The notes beneath the pieces are model-generated. The model saw only the letters and a list, made by a program, of their open reading frames with translations, was not told where the DNA came from and searched no databases. This document shows, one piece after another, positions 1 to 7,321 of a DNA stretch of 13,759 bases (positions within the stretch are counted from its first letter, which is position 1; the number at the start of each line of letters is the position of its first letter). Both the position numbers and the translations under genes were made by a program. Source of the stretch: Rhodopirellula sp. (lineage in GTDB: Bacteria; Planctomycetota; Planctomycetia; Pirellulales; Pirellulaceae); the NCBI GenBank assembly GCA_003513555.1, contig DOPG01000048.1, positions 1 through 13,759 on the forward strand, written 5' to 3'.

Positions 1-349
1 AACGCAATTCGCAGAAAACTTTCCTGATGGGTGCGCACAGAGCCCTTTGTCCGCGATTCCAGAACTCAAACAGGTTGATTTCGGTGCATTGCCCGTTGAG
101 CTGGTACCGTTGTCGCTAACAACGCGTAGGCTGTGCCAGTTTTTAGAGCACTGCCTGCCCGTTGTGTGTGCAACTCAACCGGCAATACAGCACCAGCCGT
201 CGCAATCGAGAATACCCCACCGTGACGCAGGATTCACAACCCTAATGATGAGATCTCCAACACGTTCCTGTGCTTGGCATCATTCTACTGCAAACCCTCA
301 ACATCTTGAGGAAACCATCAGCGATCGCAGGGCAGCGTTCACCGATTAA
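1..349 (+). CDS. Partial open frame at left edge, unrecognised
   Basis: The frame read from position 2 is open from the window edge to a TAA at 347-349, about 115 codons, so this could be the C-terminal part of a gene that starts outside the window. A TTG at 47 is the only usable start-like codon near the left end. The first half looks protein-like, with a segment around ELVPLSLTTRRLCQFLEH. The last 50 residues are rich in H, Q, R, S and T and look like an unconserved tail or read-through of non-coding DNA. I do not recognise the family. The hydrophobic strand followed by an FLE-type helix is faintly like the end of a LysR effector domain, but this is a weak guess. It converges on the permease gene ending at 415, leaving 65 bp between them. 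Confidence 0.3.
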   Translation, partial: TQFAENFPDGCAQSPLSAIPELKQVDFGALPVELVPLSLTTRRLCQFLEHCLPVVCATQPAIQHQPSQSRIPHRDAGFTTLMMRSPTRSCAWHHSTANPQHLEETISDRRAAFTD

Positions 350-414
350 CCATCCTGAACTCAGTGAAAATACCATCACAACTTTTTGCGTGCGAATCCT
401 CAACCGCAAAAGCT
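350..414. other. Short convergent intergenic gap
   Basis: This gap lies between the rightward open frame and the leftward permease gene. TTTTGCG (384-390) can pair with CGCAAAA (405-411) around a 14-nt loop. No clean U-tract follows on either strand, so it is at best a weak terminator. Confidence 0.25.
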
Positions 415-2649
415 TTAATTCACAGATGCTGTCGACGCTGCCTGCGGAGAAGTAACGCCGCCCGAGGTGTTGCTCGTGTCTGATTCACTCCCCGGAGCGC
501 GAACCGTCGCGAAATACAGCAACAACGTCATTGCCAATCCAATACTCAACATAAACCAGAGTGGTTGATATGCGGGTCCGTCTTGCGTCGAGGTGATAAA
601 GAAATCGATACCGGGAAAACCGCTATCTGCCATTCGCGACATCGATACCGACAGCGCATTGTTGGTAAAGTGCAACAAGATGCATGGCAGGACGCTGCCC
701 GTCCGCAGTGCAATCCAGCCGAGCAACACTCCCATGCACGCCGCCGCAATGGACTGCTGGAGGAACCCATGGGAGATACCAAACATCAGGGCGGTCACCA
801 CGATTGCCCTGAGACGCCCTCGCTGTCGCAACAATCCACCGAAAATGAAACCGCGGAACGCCAACTCTTCACAGACAGCAGGGATAAATGCCATAAGGAA
901 GACTAGGTTCAACCATGGTACTGTTTCTATTTGTTCAACTAGCGGCAACATCGCTTGCGTCGCTTCTTCACTGACGGGATAAGTGTATTCAATCCACCTT
1001 CCAAGGACCAAATACAGCGGGTGGAGAGTGACACCAAGCGCGACAGCCAAGGGCAGACATAACCAATGAGGCCAGCGCACTCTCAGGCTAGTCCGAATTG
1101 AGGTGGTCAGCACCACTGACATCAACAGGGCGGGTGCAAGAATCATTCCCAGTTGGGGACTAAGAATCATTTTGGTCATCCCCGCAAGATCATCTGGGAC
1201 CGTCGTTGCCGCCAAACGACCGAAAAACAATGCAACGAGGATAATCGCTCCACACGCATAAGCCTGACTTGTTGTGGCCACCGGTTGGCGATCTCTCCAA
1301 AGGTGTTTCACCCAAAGACCAAATTCCCATTGTTCTTGACCACCAAAAAGCCCCGCCTCATTTTCAAACTGGCGTTTCGCCCACGTCACGGCCAACCACA
1401 AGCAGCCCGCCGTAACTCCAAACACCAATGGCAAGTGTACCAAGGCATCACCGTATTGGCCTTCAACCAGCGCACGCACCAAAAGGAACATGCCAGTCAC
1501 GGGAATCAAGCTGGTTCCCCCCGATAAATCCATGCCTGGCAACATCGGAAGCAGCACCAGTGGCAGGGTAACCATCATCAGCGGCATCAGGTAATATTGC
1601 CCCTCCTTGCTGCTGCGTGCCATGGCAGCAACAGCCAATGCGAGAGCGCTAAACAGGCACGACAAGGGAAGCAAAGCCACAAACAACCAGAGCATCGGAA
1701 CCAAAGGCGGCGACCCAACAGTTGCGCCGCCCACAGCCACCTGCTTCAACACAAACGAACTGGTCACTAACATACTGCCAGCATTCAAAATCGCCGTGAG
1801 CATACTAAAGCTTGCGACCGCTCCTAGTTTTCCCCACACTATTTCACTGCGTAAGGCGGGGCTGCAGAGCAAAGTTTCCAGCGTCCCACGTTCTTTTTCA
1901 CCGGCCACCAAATCGATCGCTGGATAAAAAGCGCCCGTCATCGCCCACACCAACATGATAAATGGGAGCATTTTGCTCCAAAACGCAGCTTCACGAGTTC
2001 GCTCAGGAGCAAGGTCAACGTCCACAAGTTCGAAAGGTTCGAGCATGCTCATCTCGATCCCCAACGCTCCCAAGGACTGCCCAACCCAGGCGGCCTTCCA
2101 TTTCCCCATGATCGTTGTAATGCGACTTAACGCAATCTGCGACTCATCCGAGGCAATGTTATACAGAACCTGAACGCTTGAGTTCCTCTCCTCACTCTCG
2201 GAATTCGCTTCCGAGAAGTGCTCGGGGAAAACCAGGACGGCATCAAAAGTGCCGTCTCGAACCCAACGAGCCGATGCCTCGGACAACGTGTCGTCTGGTT
2301 CTAAATCGTCATCGCTCCGCAGTACAAGTTTCAGCTTGCTTGTTTCGCCGGTGTACCGAGCAGCAATTTCATCACCATCCAACAGTGGGGGAACACCGTG
2401 AATATGCTCAACGCCCACAATACACACGGTTGTAGTATGTTCGCGGGTGAATTGTGCGATTTGCAGAAGCAGCGTACCCAAGAGTGGGTACAACACGATT
2501 GGTAGTAACGCGATTGTGAATAACGTTCTCCGATCACGGAGTTGGTCGCGCATTTCACGCATGTAAATAAGGGTGACCGCCGAGAAACGAGGTTTGTCCG
2601 ACATTGGGATTTGCTGAGTTCCTGAAGTCTGCTGAGAGCTCATGCTCAC
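415..2649 (-). CDS. ABC-2 type permease fused to CPBP intramembrane metalloprotease
   Basis: This 744-residue membrane protein has two parts. The N-terminal half (about 20-430) is a NatB/ABC-2 exporter subunit: a membrane segment near 43-65, a large extracytoplasmic domain (about 70-220), then a membrane block starting near 228. The conserved loop EKERGTLETLL (251-261) is typical of ABC-2 permeases. The C-terminal half (about 460-715) is a CPBP (Abi/CAAX-protease-like) domain with all three motifs intact: EELAFR (594-599), FGISH (623-627) and HFTNN (660-664). These supply the glutamates and histidines that bind metal in this family, so an active site is likely. The start chosen is GTG at 2649, whose GTGA overlaps the TGA of the upstream ATPase by 4 bp and implies translational coupling; an ATG at 2643 is an alternative. 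The likely role is export of an ion, antibiotic or peptide powered by the neighbouring ATPase. The substrate and the protease target are unknown. Confidence 0.9.
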   Translation of the reverse strand: MSMSSQQTSGTQQIPMSDKPRFSAVTLIYMREMRDQLRDRRTLFTIALLPIVLYPLLGTLLLQIAQFTREHTTTVCIVGVEHIHGVPPLLDGDEIAARYTGETSKLKLVLRSDDDLEPDDTLSEASARWVRDGTFDAVLVFPEHFSEANSESEERNSSVQVLYNIASDESQIALSRITTIMGKWKAAWVGQSLGALGIEMSMLEPFELVDVDLAPERTREAAFWSKMLPFIMLVWAMTGAFYPAIDLVAGEKERGTLETLLCSPALRSEIVWGKLGAVASFSMLTAILNAGSMLVTSSFVLKQVAVGGATVGSPPLVPMLWLFVALLPLSCLFSALALAVAAMARSSKEGQYYLMPLMMVTLPLVLLPMLPGMDLSGGTSLIPVTGMFLLVRALVEGQYGDALVHLPLVFGVTAGCLWLAVTWAKRQFENEAGLFGGQEQWEFGLWVKHLWRDRQPVATTSQAYACGAIILVALFFGRLAATTVPDDLAGMTKMILSPQLGMILAPALLMSVVLTTSIRTSLRVRWPHWLCLPLAVALGVTLHPLYLVLGRWIEYTYPVSEEATQAMLPLVEQIETVPWLNLVFLMAFIPAVCEELAFRGFIFGGLLRQRGRLRAIVVTALMFGISHGFLQQSIAAACMGVLLGWIALRTGSVLPCILLHFTNNALSVSMSRMADSGFPGIDFFITSTQDGPAYQPLWFMLSIGLAMTLLLYFATVRAPGSESDTSNTSGGVTSPQAASTASVN

Positions 2650-3452
2650 GCCTCTCCCGCCTCGGGAGTTGACCTTTGCAATTCCACGTTTTCGTTACCA
2701 CGCCCTTTTTCTTCAGCCTCGAATTTGCTCAATAGCCCAAAGAACAAATCCTCGAATTCGCTCTCGTTGTGACGTTCTCTCAATTCTTCGAGTGTTCCTG
2801 TATCTAGGATACGCCCCTGATGCATGATTGCGATCCGGTCGCAGAGGCGTTGAACCTCGCTCATGATATGAGTTGAAAAGATCAGGCACTTGCCTGACAG
2901 CCGCAGTGCTTTGATCACTTCCAGCAAATTACGAGCGACCATCACATCAAGTCCCAAAGTAGCCTCATCAAAAATCAAGACGGGGGGATCATGGACCATA
3001 GCCCTGGCAATTGAAACCTTCTGTTTCATTCCAGTGGACATCTTCGCGCCAGGCACGTCGTGAAATTCATTCATTCGCAACTGATCAAACAGCACCTCCA
3101 GGCGCGGCTCGAGTTGCTGACGTGACATCCCATGCAAACGACCAAAATACCTGACCAGTTCCCATGCGGTCATGCGGTCGTAGATTGCAGTATTATTACT
3201 TACAAATCCGATGTTGCGTCGCACTGATGCTGGGTCCGTCGCCACGTCATGGCCCGCCACATTAGCCCTACCACTGGTTGGGGCAAGGACCGTACTTAGG
3301 ATACGCAACACAGTGGTTTTACCAGCTCCATTGGGACCCAATAATCCGAAGATTTCACCCTTCCCAATTGAAAACGACACCCGATCAACAGCGACGAAGC
3401 GTCCACGACTTAAATCGTCGTAGGCTTTGGTGAGTTGATCGACTTGGATCAT
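2646..3452 (-). CDS. ABC transporter ATP-binding protein, NatA-like
   Basis: This 268-residue cytoplasmic ATPase would drive the permease encoded directly downstream. Visible motifs are Walker A GPNGAGKT (39-46), an ABC signature in the variant form MSTGMKQKVSIARAM (138-152), Walker B with catalytic glutamate in VLIFDEATLGLDV (158-170), and the switch histidine in STHIMSEV (H195). Two things are slightly unusual: the signature lacks the usual leading L, and Walker B reads DEAT rather than DEPT. The Q-loop region (GFVSNNTAIYDRMT) also shows no clear glutamine, which is common in NatA-like ATPases. The frame is open to a GTG at 3491, but the ATG at 3452 fits the usual NatA N-terminus (MIQVDQLTKAY), so I use it. 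A charged tail of about 30 residues (E, R, N) follows the core. Confidence 0.92.
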   Translation of the reverse strand: MIQVDQLTKAYDDLSRGRFVAVDRVSFSIGKGEIFGLLGPNGAGKTTVLRILSTVLAPTSGRANVAGHDVATDPASVRRNIGFVSNNTAIYDRMTAWELVRYFGRLHGMSRQQLEPRLEVLFDQLRMNEFHDVPGAKMSTGMKQKVSIARAMVHDPPVLIFDEATLGLDVMVARNLLEVIKALRLSGKCLIFSTHIMSEVQRLCDRIAIMHQGRILDTGTLEELRERHNESEFEDLFFGLLSKFEAEEKGRGNENVELQRSTPEAGEA

Positions 3453-3505
3453 GACTGAACTCTCTTGGCAGCGGCGTTTGACAACTCGCACAACGTTCTG
3501 GCGGG

Positions 3506-3514
3506 ATAATACCA
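3506..3514 (-). promoter_or_regulatory. Possible extended -10 promoter for the ABC operon
   Basis: On the minus strand TGGTATTAT gives an extended -10 element (TGn followed by TATTAT), 54 nt before the ATPase ATG. The hexamer 17 bp upstream (CTGATA) is a poor -35. The position suits an ABC-operon promoter, but the match is short. Confidence 0.3.
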
Positions 3515-3655
3515 GTCATGCAATTCGTATCAGTGGTGCAGCTGTTCCATCGATACCGGAATGACCGCTATGGTTAGGTAGCTCGCGGTGGCTGTGCAGG
3601 CACTGGTTGACTCATGAAAGAACTGGGATTTCACCAGCAGGCACCCCACTAATCG

Positions 3656-4963
3656 TCAATCCTTGACGCGAAGTCGGACGACCGCACCAGTCACAGAGGC
3701 GAGGGCTTGTATGTCGTCGGTCGCGGCTTTCGCTTCACCCTCAGTAGCCATGTGGGTCATGATTACCAATGGAACAGGGTCACGCTGCGGCCCACCTTCT
3801 CGGCCTTCGTGTTGAATGACTGACGCGATGGATATTCCGTGCCGCGCCAAGACGGCGGCAATCGAAGCCAAAGTCCCAGGATGATTTGAAACGCTGAGCC
3901 TGAAGTAGTAACGACCACGACTGGTGTCACCATCTCGCAGCTTCACACGCGGCGGTTGATCGATGGAAAAGTATTCCAAAGTTTGAAAGGTGAGGCGGGT
4001 TCGTCCCACGGCAGTGTCAATCAGGTCGGCGGCCACTGCTGATGCAGTGGGCATCTGCCCCGCCCCCAGCCCATGATAAAACACCGGCCCCACCGCATCA
4101 CCGATGACCTGAATCGCGTTGTAAGCATCACGCACTTCAGCAAGGGGGGTTCCGACCGGCACTAAGGTAGGTGATACAGAGAGCTCGAGCCCGTCCTCCG
4201 CCAGATTGGCGATCGCGAGCAATTTGATCCGGTATCCCAGCTTTTGGGCGTACAGAAGGTCCTCTGGGTCCAAGCCAACGATTCCCGTGCGTGGAATCTG
4301 TGACCAGTCCACCGTGGCACCAAACGCCAAGTGCGCCAGAATTGCAAGCTTTTGAGCGGCATCGGTCCCATCGACGTCCATCGCGGGATCACTCTCGGCA
4401 TATCCCAGACGCTGCGCTTCAAGAACCACATCGTCGTAGCTGGCCCCGTTCTCATCCATCTGCGTAACGATGAAGTTACTTGTGCCATTAAGAATGCCTT
4501 CCAACGATCCGATTTGATTGGCTGAAAGACATTGGCTGATATTAGCAATGATGGGAATACCGCCTGCGACCGACGCTTCAAACGCAATACTTCGTCCCAG
4601 TTCTCTCGCTCGAGTGAACAATTCGGCACCATGCTCGGCCAACAACGCCTTATTGGCCGTCACAATATCTTTCCCAGATTCCAGCAACGCCAACATGATG
4701 GTCCGAGCGGGCTCCAAGCCACCGATTAATTGCGCAACAACCGTGATTTCCTCATCATCGATCACTTCCTGCAGCGAATCTGTTAGCACTCCCTCCGGCA
4801 ACACAACGTCGCGAGGACGGGCTAAATCACGCACCACGGCCTTCTTTAGCCACATCGTTCGGCCGGCATGCCGCGCGGTGCGGTCACCATGATCCAGTAA
4901 AAGACGCGCAACACCGCTGCCAACCGTGCCGAGCCCAACAATCGCTACATTTGTTTTTTCCAT
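3656..4963 (-). CDS. hom: Homoserine dehydrogenase
   Basis: This cytoplasmic enzyme reduces L-aspartate-4-semialdehyde to L-homoserine with NAD(P)H, the branch point to threonine, methionine and (via threonine) isoleucine. It is 435 residues, the usual length for the monofunctional type with a regulatory tail. The Rossmann motif GLGTVG is at 10-15, NKALLA at 104-109, and the family signature from GILNGTSNF (156-164) to the LGYAESDP region (187-193). D201 and K205, spaced as in the family's catalytic Asp/Lys pair, lie in DAAQKLAIL. An ACT domain fills about 352-432 (YYFRLSVSNHPGTLASIAAVL), consistent with feedback control by an amino acid, usually threonine. The ATG at 4963 places the Rossmann strand at the correct distance from the N-terminus; I see no clear Shine-Dalgarno. 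The gene stands alone, with about 200 bp to the ABC operon downstream and about 400 bp to the divergent permease upstream. Confidence 0.97.
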   Translation of the reverse strand: MEKTNVAIVGLGTVGSGVARLLLDHGDRTARHAGRTMWLKKAVVRDLARPRDVVLPEGVLTDSLQEVIDDEEITVVAQLIGGLEPARTIMLALLESGKDIVTANKALLAEHGAELFTRARELGRSIAFEASVAGGIPIIANISQCLSANQIGSLEGILNGTSNFIVTQMDENGASYDDVVLEAQRLGYAESDPAMDVDGTDAAQKLAILAHLAFGATVDWSQIPRTGIVGLDPEDLLYAQKLGYRIKLLAIANLAEDGLELSVSPTLVPVGTPLAEVRDAYNAIQVIGDAVGPVFYHGLGAGQMPTASAVAADLIDTAVGRTRLTFQTLEYFSIDQPPRVKLRDGDTSRGRYYFRLSVSNHPGTLASIAAVLARHGISIASVIQHEGREGGPQRDPVPLVIMTHMATEGEAKAATDDIQALASVTGAVVRLRVKD

Positions 4964-5361
4964 GGATCGATTTTAGCCAGTATCGCCTGTCGCTGGGAAG
5001 CCACCACCAAAACAACACAGAAGGGAAACTGGCGTGCTGGCAACCACCGTTCTCCGCTGACTGCGTAACCACATTTTACTCCCGATACGTCCATCAAGCC
5101 GCTATGTCGAACCACTTTCCTCCATTAGGATCGGGCGTTACTCAAACGCTAGCATTCCCTGTTGCTTACAAAGTTCCGCCACTTGCTGAAAATTTTTTTA
5201 ACTGCATCACTATCCTTTGCTCGCTCTTTCTCAGCAAACTCCTTTCGTTCAAACCCACCTAGCACCAGCGTTACTGACTCGCACAGCTCTGTTCCTTTCC
5301 AACAACGAATGCACCGGCATGGCCAACAACTTCACCTCAGCATTTGCAAGCGACAAACGGT
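4964..5361. other. Divergent intergenic region, hom / AEC permease
   Basis: About 400 bp lie between two divergent genes, so promoters for both are expected here. I find no convincing sigma-70, sigma-54 or riboswitch signature. Minor structure: an imperfect GCGTT-ACTCA-AACGC repeat at 5135-5149, a seven-T run near 5192-5198, and TTTGCT (5216-5221) pairing with AGCAAA (5233-5238). The open frames through here lack protein character. Confidence 0.5.
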
Positions 5362-6318
5362 ATGGATGATCTTTGGCCAATCGTCACCAGTGTGCTGGGG
5401 GTTTTTCTGATGATGGCAATCGGTGCCATTTGCAGACGCCTGCGCTGGCTCACCCAAGAATCAGACCAATCGCTTGCGCATTTGATCAAGAATGTCCTTT
5501 TACCTGCTTATTTCGCAAGCCGCATCCTGGGTGGCCCCCTATTCGATTCCAGTGCTGATGCATGGCAACCCCCAGCGTTCGGATTCGCCCTGACAGCCTT
5601 GGGTTTCGTGATCGCCTTCGTCTTCGCCAAACGTGTTGGGCCACGAATTGGCTTAAAAAGTCCTTCTCAGCAACGCGCGTTTGCGTTGTGCGTAGGAATC
5701 TGCAACTACGGTTATATTCCGTTACCGTTGGCTGAACACTTTTACCCGGAAGCTGTCGTCCCTTTGATCTTGCACAACGTCGGGGTCGAGCTTGCACTGT
5801 GGAGTGTTGGTGTGGCAATCATCAGCGGCGGGGATGGAAGCTCATGGCACAAAGTTCTCATGAGTCCACCTTTCCTTGCCGTCATCATTGCCTGCTGCGT
5901 GAAGCAATTTGCAGCAGCCATAGCGATCCCTGATCTGTTCAGCTTCACGTTTAACGCGCTCGGGAACTGCGCAATACCATTAGGCCTACTTTTGAGCGGA
6001 GCAATCATGACGGACTTCCTTGCAGACCCAACCTGGATGAAGTCTTACAAGATCCCGGCCAGTGCTATTCTGCTTCGACAGTTTTTAATGCCCTGCCTCA
6101 TGATGTCCACCGCTTTCGTGTTTTCAGCTGGAACTTCCATGAATCAAGTCATTCTGTTGCAGGCAGCAATGCCAGCTGCGGTGTTCCCAATCGTGCTTGT
6201 GCGACTGTACGAACGTGATACCACTGTCTCAATTCAAGTCATCGTGTCCACATCGCTTGCCGGCGTATTCCTGATTCCGGCTTGGCTGTTCGTAGGCCAA
6301 TTGATTCTCTCCGTTTGA
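5362..6318 (+). CDS. AEC (auxin efflux carrier) family permease
   Basis: This inner-membrane protein of 318 residues is built almost entirely of hydrophobic helices (about ten by eye), as expected for the AEC family, whose bacterial members move organic acids such as malate or malonate and other small anions. Family-like features include the N-terminal LGVFLMMAIGAICRR helix, the NVLLPAYFASRIL helix near 43-55, the CNYGYIPLPL segment in the middle with a conserved-looking Asn/Gly/Pro break, and GNCAIPLGLLLSGA in the second half. The helices pair as two similar halves. The ATG at 5362 is preferred over a TTG at 5344 because the first helix follows it directly. The substrate cannot be read from the sequence. 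The stop codon lies only 13 bp before the sigma-54 promoter of the Hsp20 operon. Confidence 0.88.
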   Translation: MDDLWPIVTSVLGVFLMMAIGAICRRLRWLTQESDQSLAHLIKNVLLPAYFASRILGGPLFDSSADAWQPPAFGFALTALGFVIAFVFAKRVGPRIGLKSPSQQRAFALCVGICNYGYIPLPLAEHFYPEAVVPLILHNVGVELALWSVGVAIISGGDGSSWHKVLMSPPFLAVIIACCVKQFAAAIAIPDLFSFTFNALGNCAIPLGLLLSGAIMTDFLADPTWMKSYKIPASAILLRQFLMPCLMMSTAFVFSAGTSMNQVILLQAAMPAAVFPIVLVRLYERDTTVSIQVIVSTSLAGVFLIPAWLFVGQLILSV

Positions 6319-6331
6319 TCTACTCCCTTTT

Positions 6332-6347
6332 TGGCACGCGTCTTGCT
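6332..6347 (+). promoter_or_regulatory. Sigma-54 (RpoN) promoter of the Hsp20 operon
   Basis: The sequence reads TGGCACG-CGTC-TTGCT, a complete match to the -24/-12 consensus TGGCACG-N4-TTGCW, and is preceded by T (the favoured Y). The GG (6333-6334) and GC (6345-6346) dinucleotides have the required 12-bp offset. It lies in the gap after the permease stop codon and points at the Hsp20 genes. With the C of the -12 element at 6346, transcription should start near 6358, giving a leader of about 96 nt. A sigma-54 promoter needs a AAA+ enhancer-binding protein, whose site would fall inside the 3' end of the permease gene; I could not pick it out. A sigma-54 promoter is also known for E. coli ibpB. 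Confidence 0.8.
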
Positions 6348-6357
6348 CTTATCGCAA

Positions 6358-6456
6358 ACGGCGATGGCAACTGCCAATTCGTCGGCCATGGATTAAATCG
6401 ATTTAATTCCGTTTCATCAACCAAAAACGAAAACTCAAACGGGAGAACGATAGATG
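6358..6456 (+). promoter_or_regulatory. Hsp20 5' leader, candidate RNA thermometer
   Basis: The predicted leader can form several hairpins. The last pairs UUCCGUUU (6407-6414) with AAACGGGA (6437-6444), eight pairs with one U-G wobble, closing a 22-nt A-rich loop. Its 3' arm contains most of the Shine-Dalgarno GGGAG (6441-6445) that lies 8 nt before the ATG. A competing 5-bp hairpin, CGUUU (6410-6414) with AAACG (6425-6429), would leave the site free. Upstream are AUGGC/GCCAU (6364-6368 / 6385-6389) and the palindrome at 6392-6407. Multi-hairpin leaders that hide the ribosome site are well known for small heat-shock genes (ROSE and FourU types). This one has no obvious FourU and is not a clear ROSE copy. 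Confidence 0.45.
6392..6407. repeat. Perfect 16-bp palindrome in the Hsp20 leader
   Basis: ATTAAATCGATTTAAT is its own reverse complement. It lies about 35 nt downstream of the predicted sigma-54 start site. It could be a dimeric regulator's operator or, as RNA, a weak AU hairpin (AUUAAA-UCGA-UUUAAU). It is not CIRCE. Confidence 0.7.
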
Positions 6457-6879
6457 TTAAACCACAATACCTTTGCGCAAATGCATCGCTTAAAATCCGA
6501 ACTTGAAAGGGTGTTCGGATCAGATCTCACCAATAACGGATGTCCGCAAATCCATCCCAAAGTAAACGTCTGGGAGGACCTTGACTGTTTTCTCATAGAA
6601 GCCGAACTTCCCGGGGTAAACCTCGACGACCTTGAAATCCATGTCCACCAGGGAACCCAGCTTTCAATCAAGGGTGAACGCAAAGGGATCGAAGATCCGG
6701 CCATCACTTGGGTCCGCAATGAACGTTTCGTGGGTGACTTCGCGAGGACATTAAAACTTGGCTGCAGCGTCGACGCAGAGGGCGTGCAAGCCAACTTAAG
6801 GAATGGAGTGCTAGCGATCCGACTACCAAAAACTGCCGCACATAAACCGCACAAAATTGAAATTGAAACGGGCGTGTGA
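6454..6879 (+). CDS. Small heat-shock protein, Hsp20 / alpha-crystallin family (first of pair)
   Basis: This 141-residue ATP-independent holdase binds unfolding proteins and forms oligomers in the cytoplasm. The alpha-crystallin domain spans about 36-126: it opens with PKVNVWEDLDCFLIEAELPGV, contains LSIKGER (70-76), and closes with the family motif around NLRNGVLAIRLPK (114-126), where the NGVL core (117-120) is intact. The tail carries IEI (135-137), fitting the I-x-I motif that docks into a neighbouring subunit. The N-terminal arm (1-35) is short and starts with a helix rich in L, K, E and R. The Shine-Dalgarno GGGAG (6441-6445) sits 8 nt from the ATG, stronger than at most genes here. It is co-oriented with the second Hsp20 gene 52 bp downstream, so the two are probably one transcript from the sigma-54 promoter. 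Confidence 0.95.
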   Translation: MLNHNTFAQMHRLKSELERVFGSDLTNNGCPQIHPKVNVWEDLDCFLIEAELPGVNLDDLEIHVHQGTQLSIKGERKGIEDPAITWVRNERFVGDFARTLKLGCSVDAEGVQANLRNGVLAIRLPKTAAHKPHKIEIETGV

Positions 6880-6931
6880 CCCTGGTTGGTACTTCCGAAT
6901 TATCTAACTTATCAATTGCAGGATTAAATCC

Positions 6932-7321
6932 ATGACTACTTCAGCCAGCAATATTCAGCAGCAACCCTTTGTCGCTTCATACCCCAGGGATCAAGGCCCA
7001 ACAGCGGCACGATTTGATTGCTGGAAGACGGATACCACGATCGTCCTGTCGGGCGATTTCCCCGGTATCAAATCTGATCAGTTCAGCATTGAATTTCATG
7101 ACCAGGTTCTTACGATCACCGCGGAACACGACCCCAGCCATGGCTTTAGAAAAGCTTTGAAATCGGAGTTCGCACCCAAATCACTGGAACGATCGTTTCG
7201 AATCCATGAAGAGATTCATGCTGATGGCATCAAGGCTACCTACGACAACGCCGTCTTGACGGTAGTGCTTCCGATAGTGCAGCCAATTGCTCCACGCCAA
7301 ATACCAGTTTCAAGTTCCTAG
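6932..7321 (+). CDS. Small heat-shock protein, Hsp20 family, divergent (second of pair)
   Basis: This 129-residue protein has an alpha-crystallin-like domain at about 27-115: RFDCWKTDTTIVLSGDFPGIKSDQFSIEF, VLTITAEHD, then SLERSFRIHEEIHADGIKATYDNAVLTVVLP. The usual N-G-V-L core is N-A-V-L here (106-109), and the loop before the third strand block is shortened. IPV (124-126) may serve as the C-terminal docking motif. It is clearly different from its neighbour, so the pair is an old or functionally split duplication, perhaps working together as E. coli IbpA and IbpB do (inference). AGGA (6920-6923) lies 8 nt before the ATG and falls inside a small hairpin, GGAU-UAA-AUCC (6921-6931), that abuts the start codon. 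Confidence 0.88.
   Translation: MTTSASNIQQQPFVASYPRDQGPTAARFDCWKTDTTIVLSGDFPGIKSDQFSIEFHDQVLTITAEHDPSHGFRKALKSEFAPKSLERSFRIHEEIHADGIKATYDNAVLTVVLPIVQPIAPRQIPVSSS

Noticed and set aside
565..982. Long plus-strand frames opposite the permease gene
   Set aside because: They are antisense shadows of a well-supported membrane protein and have no domain character.
3453..3491. GTG-started extension of the ABC ATPase
   Set aside because: The extra 13 basic residues are not typical of NatA proteins, and ATG 3452 gives the standard start.
5245..5265. TTCAAAC followed by CACC and a nearby CACCA suggested a tRNA T-arm
   Set aside because: The flanking bases do not form a 5-bp T-stem, and no acceptor stem or anticodon arm can be drawn.
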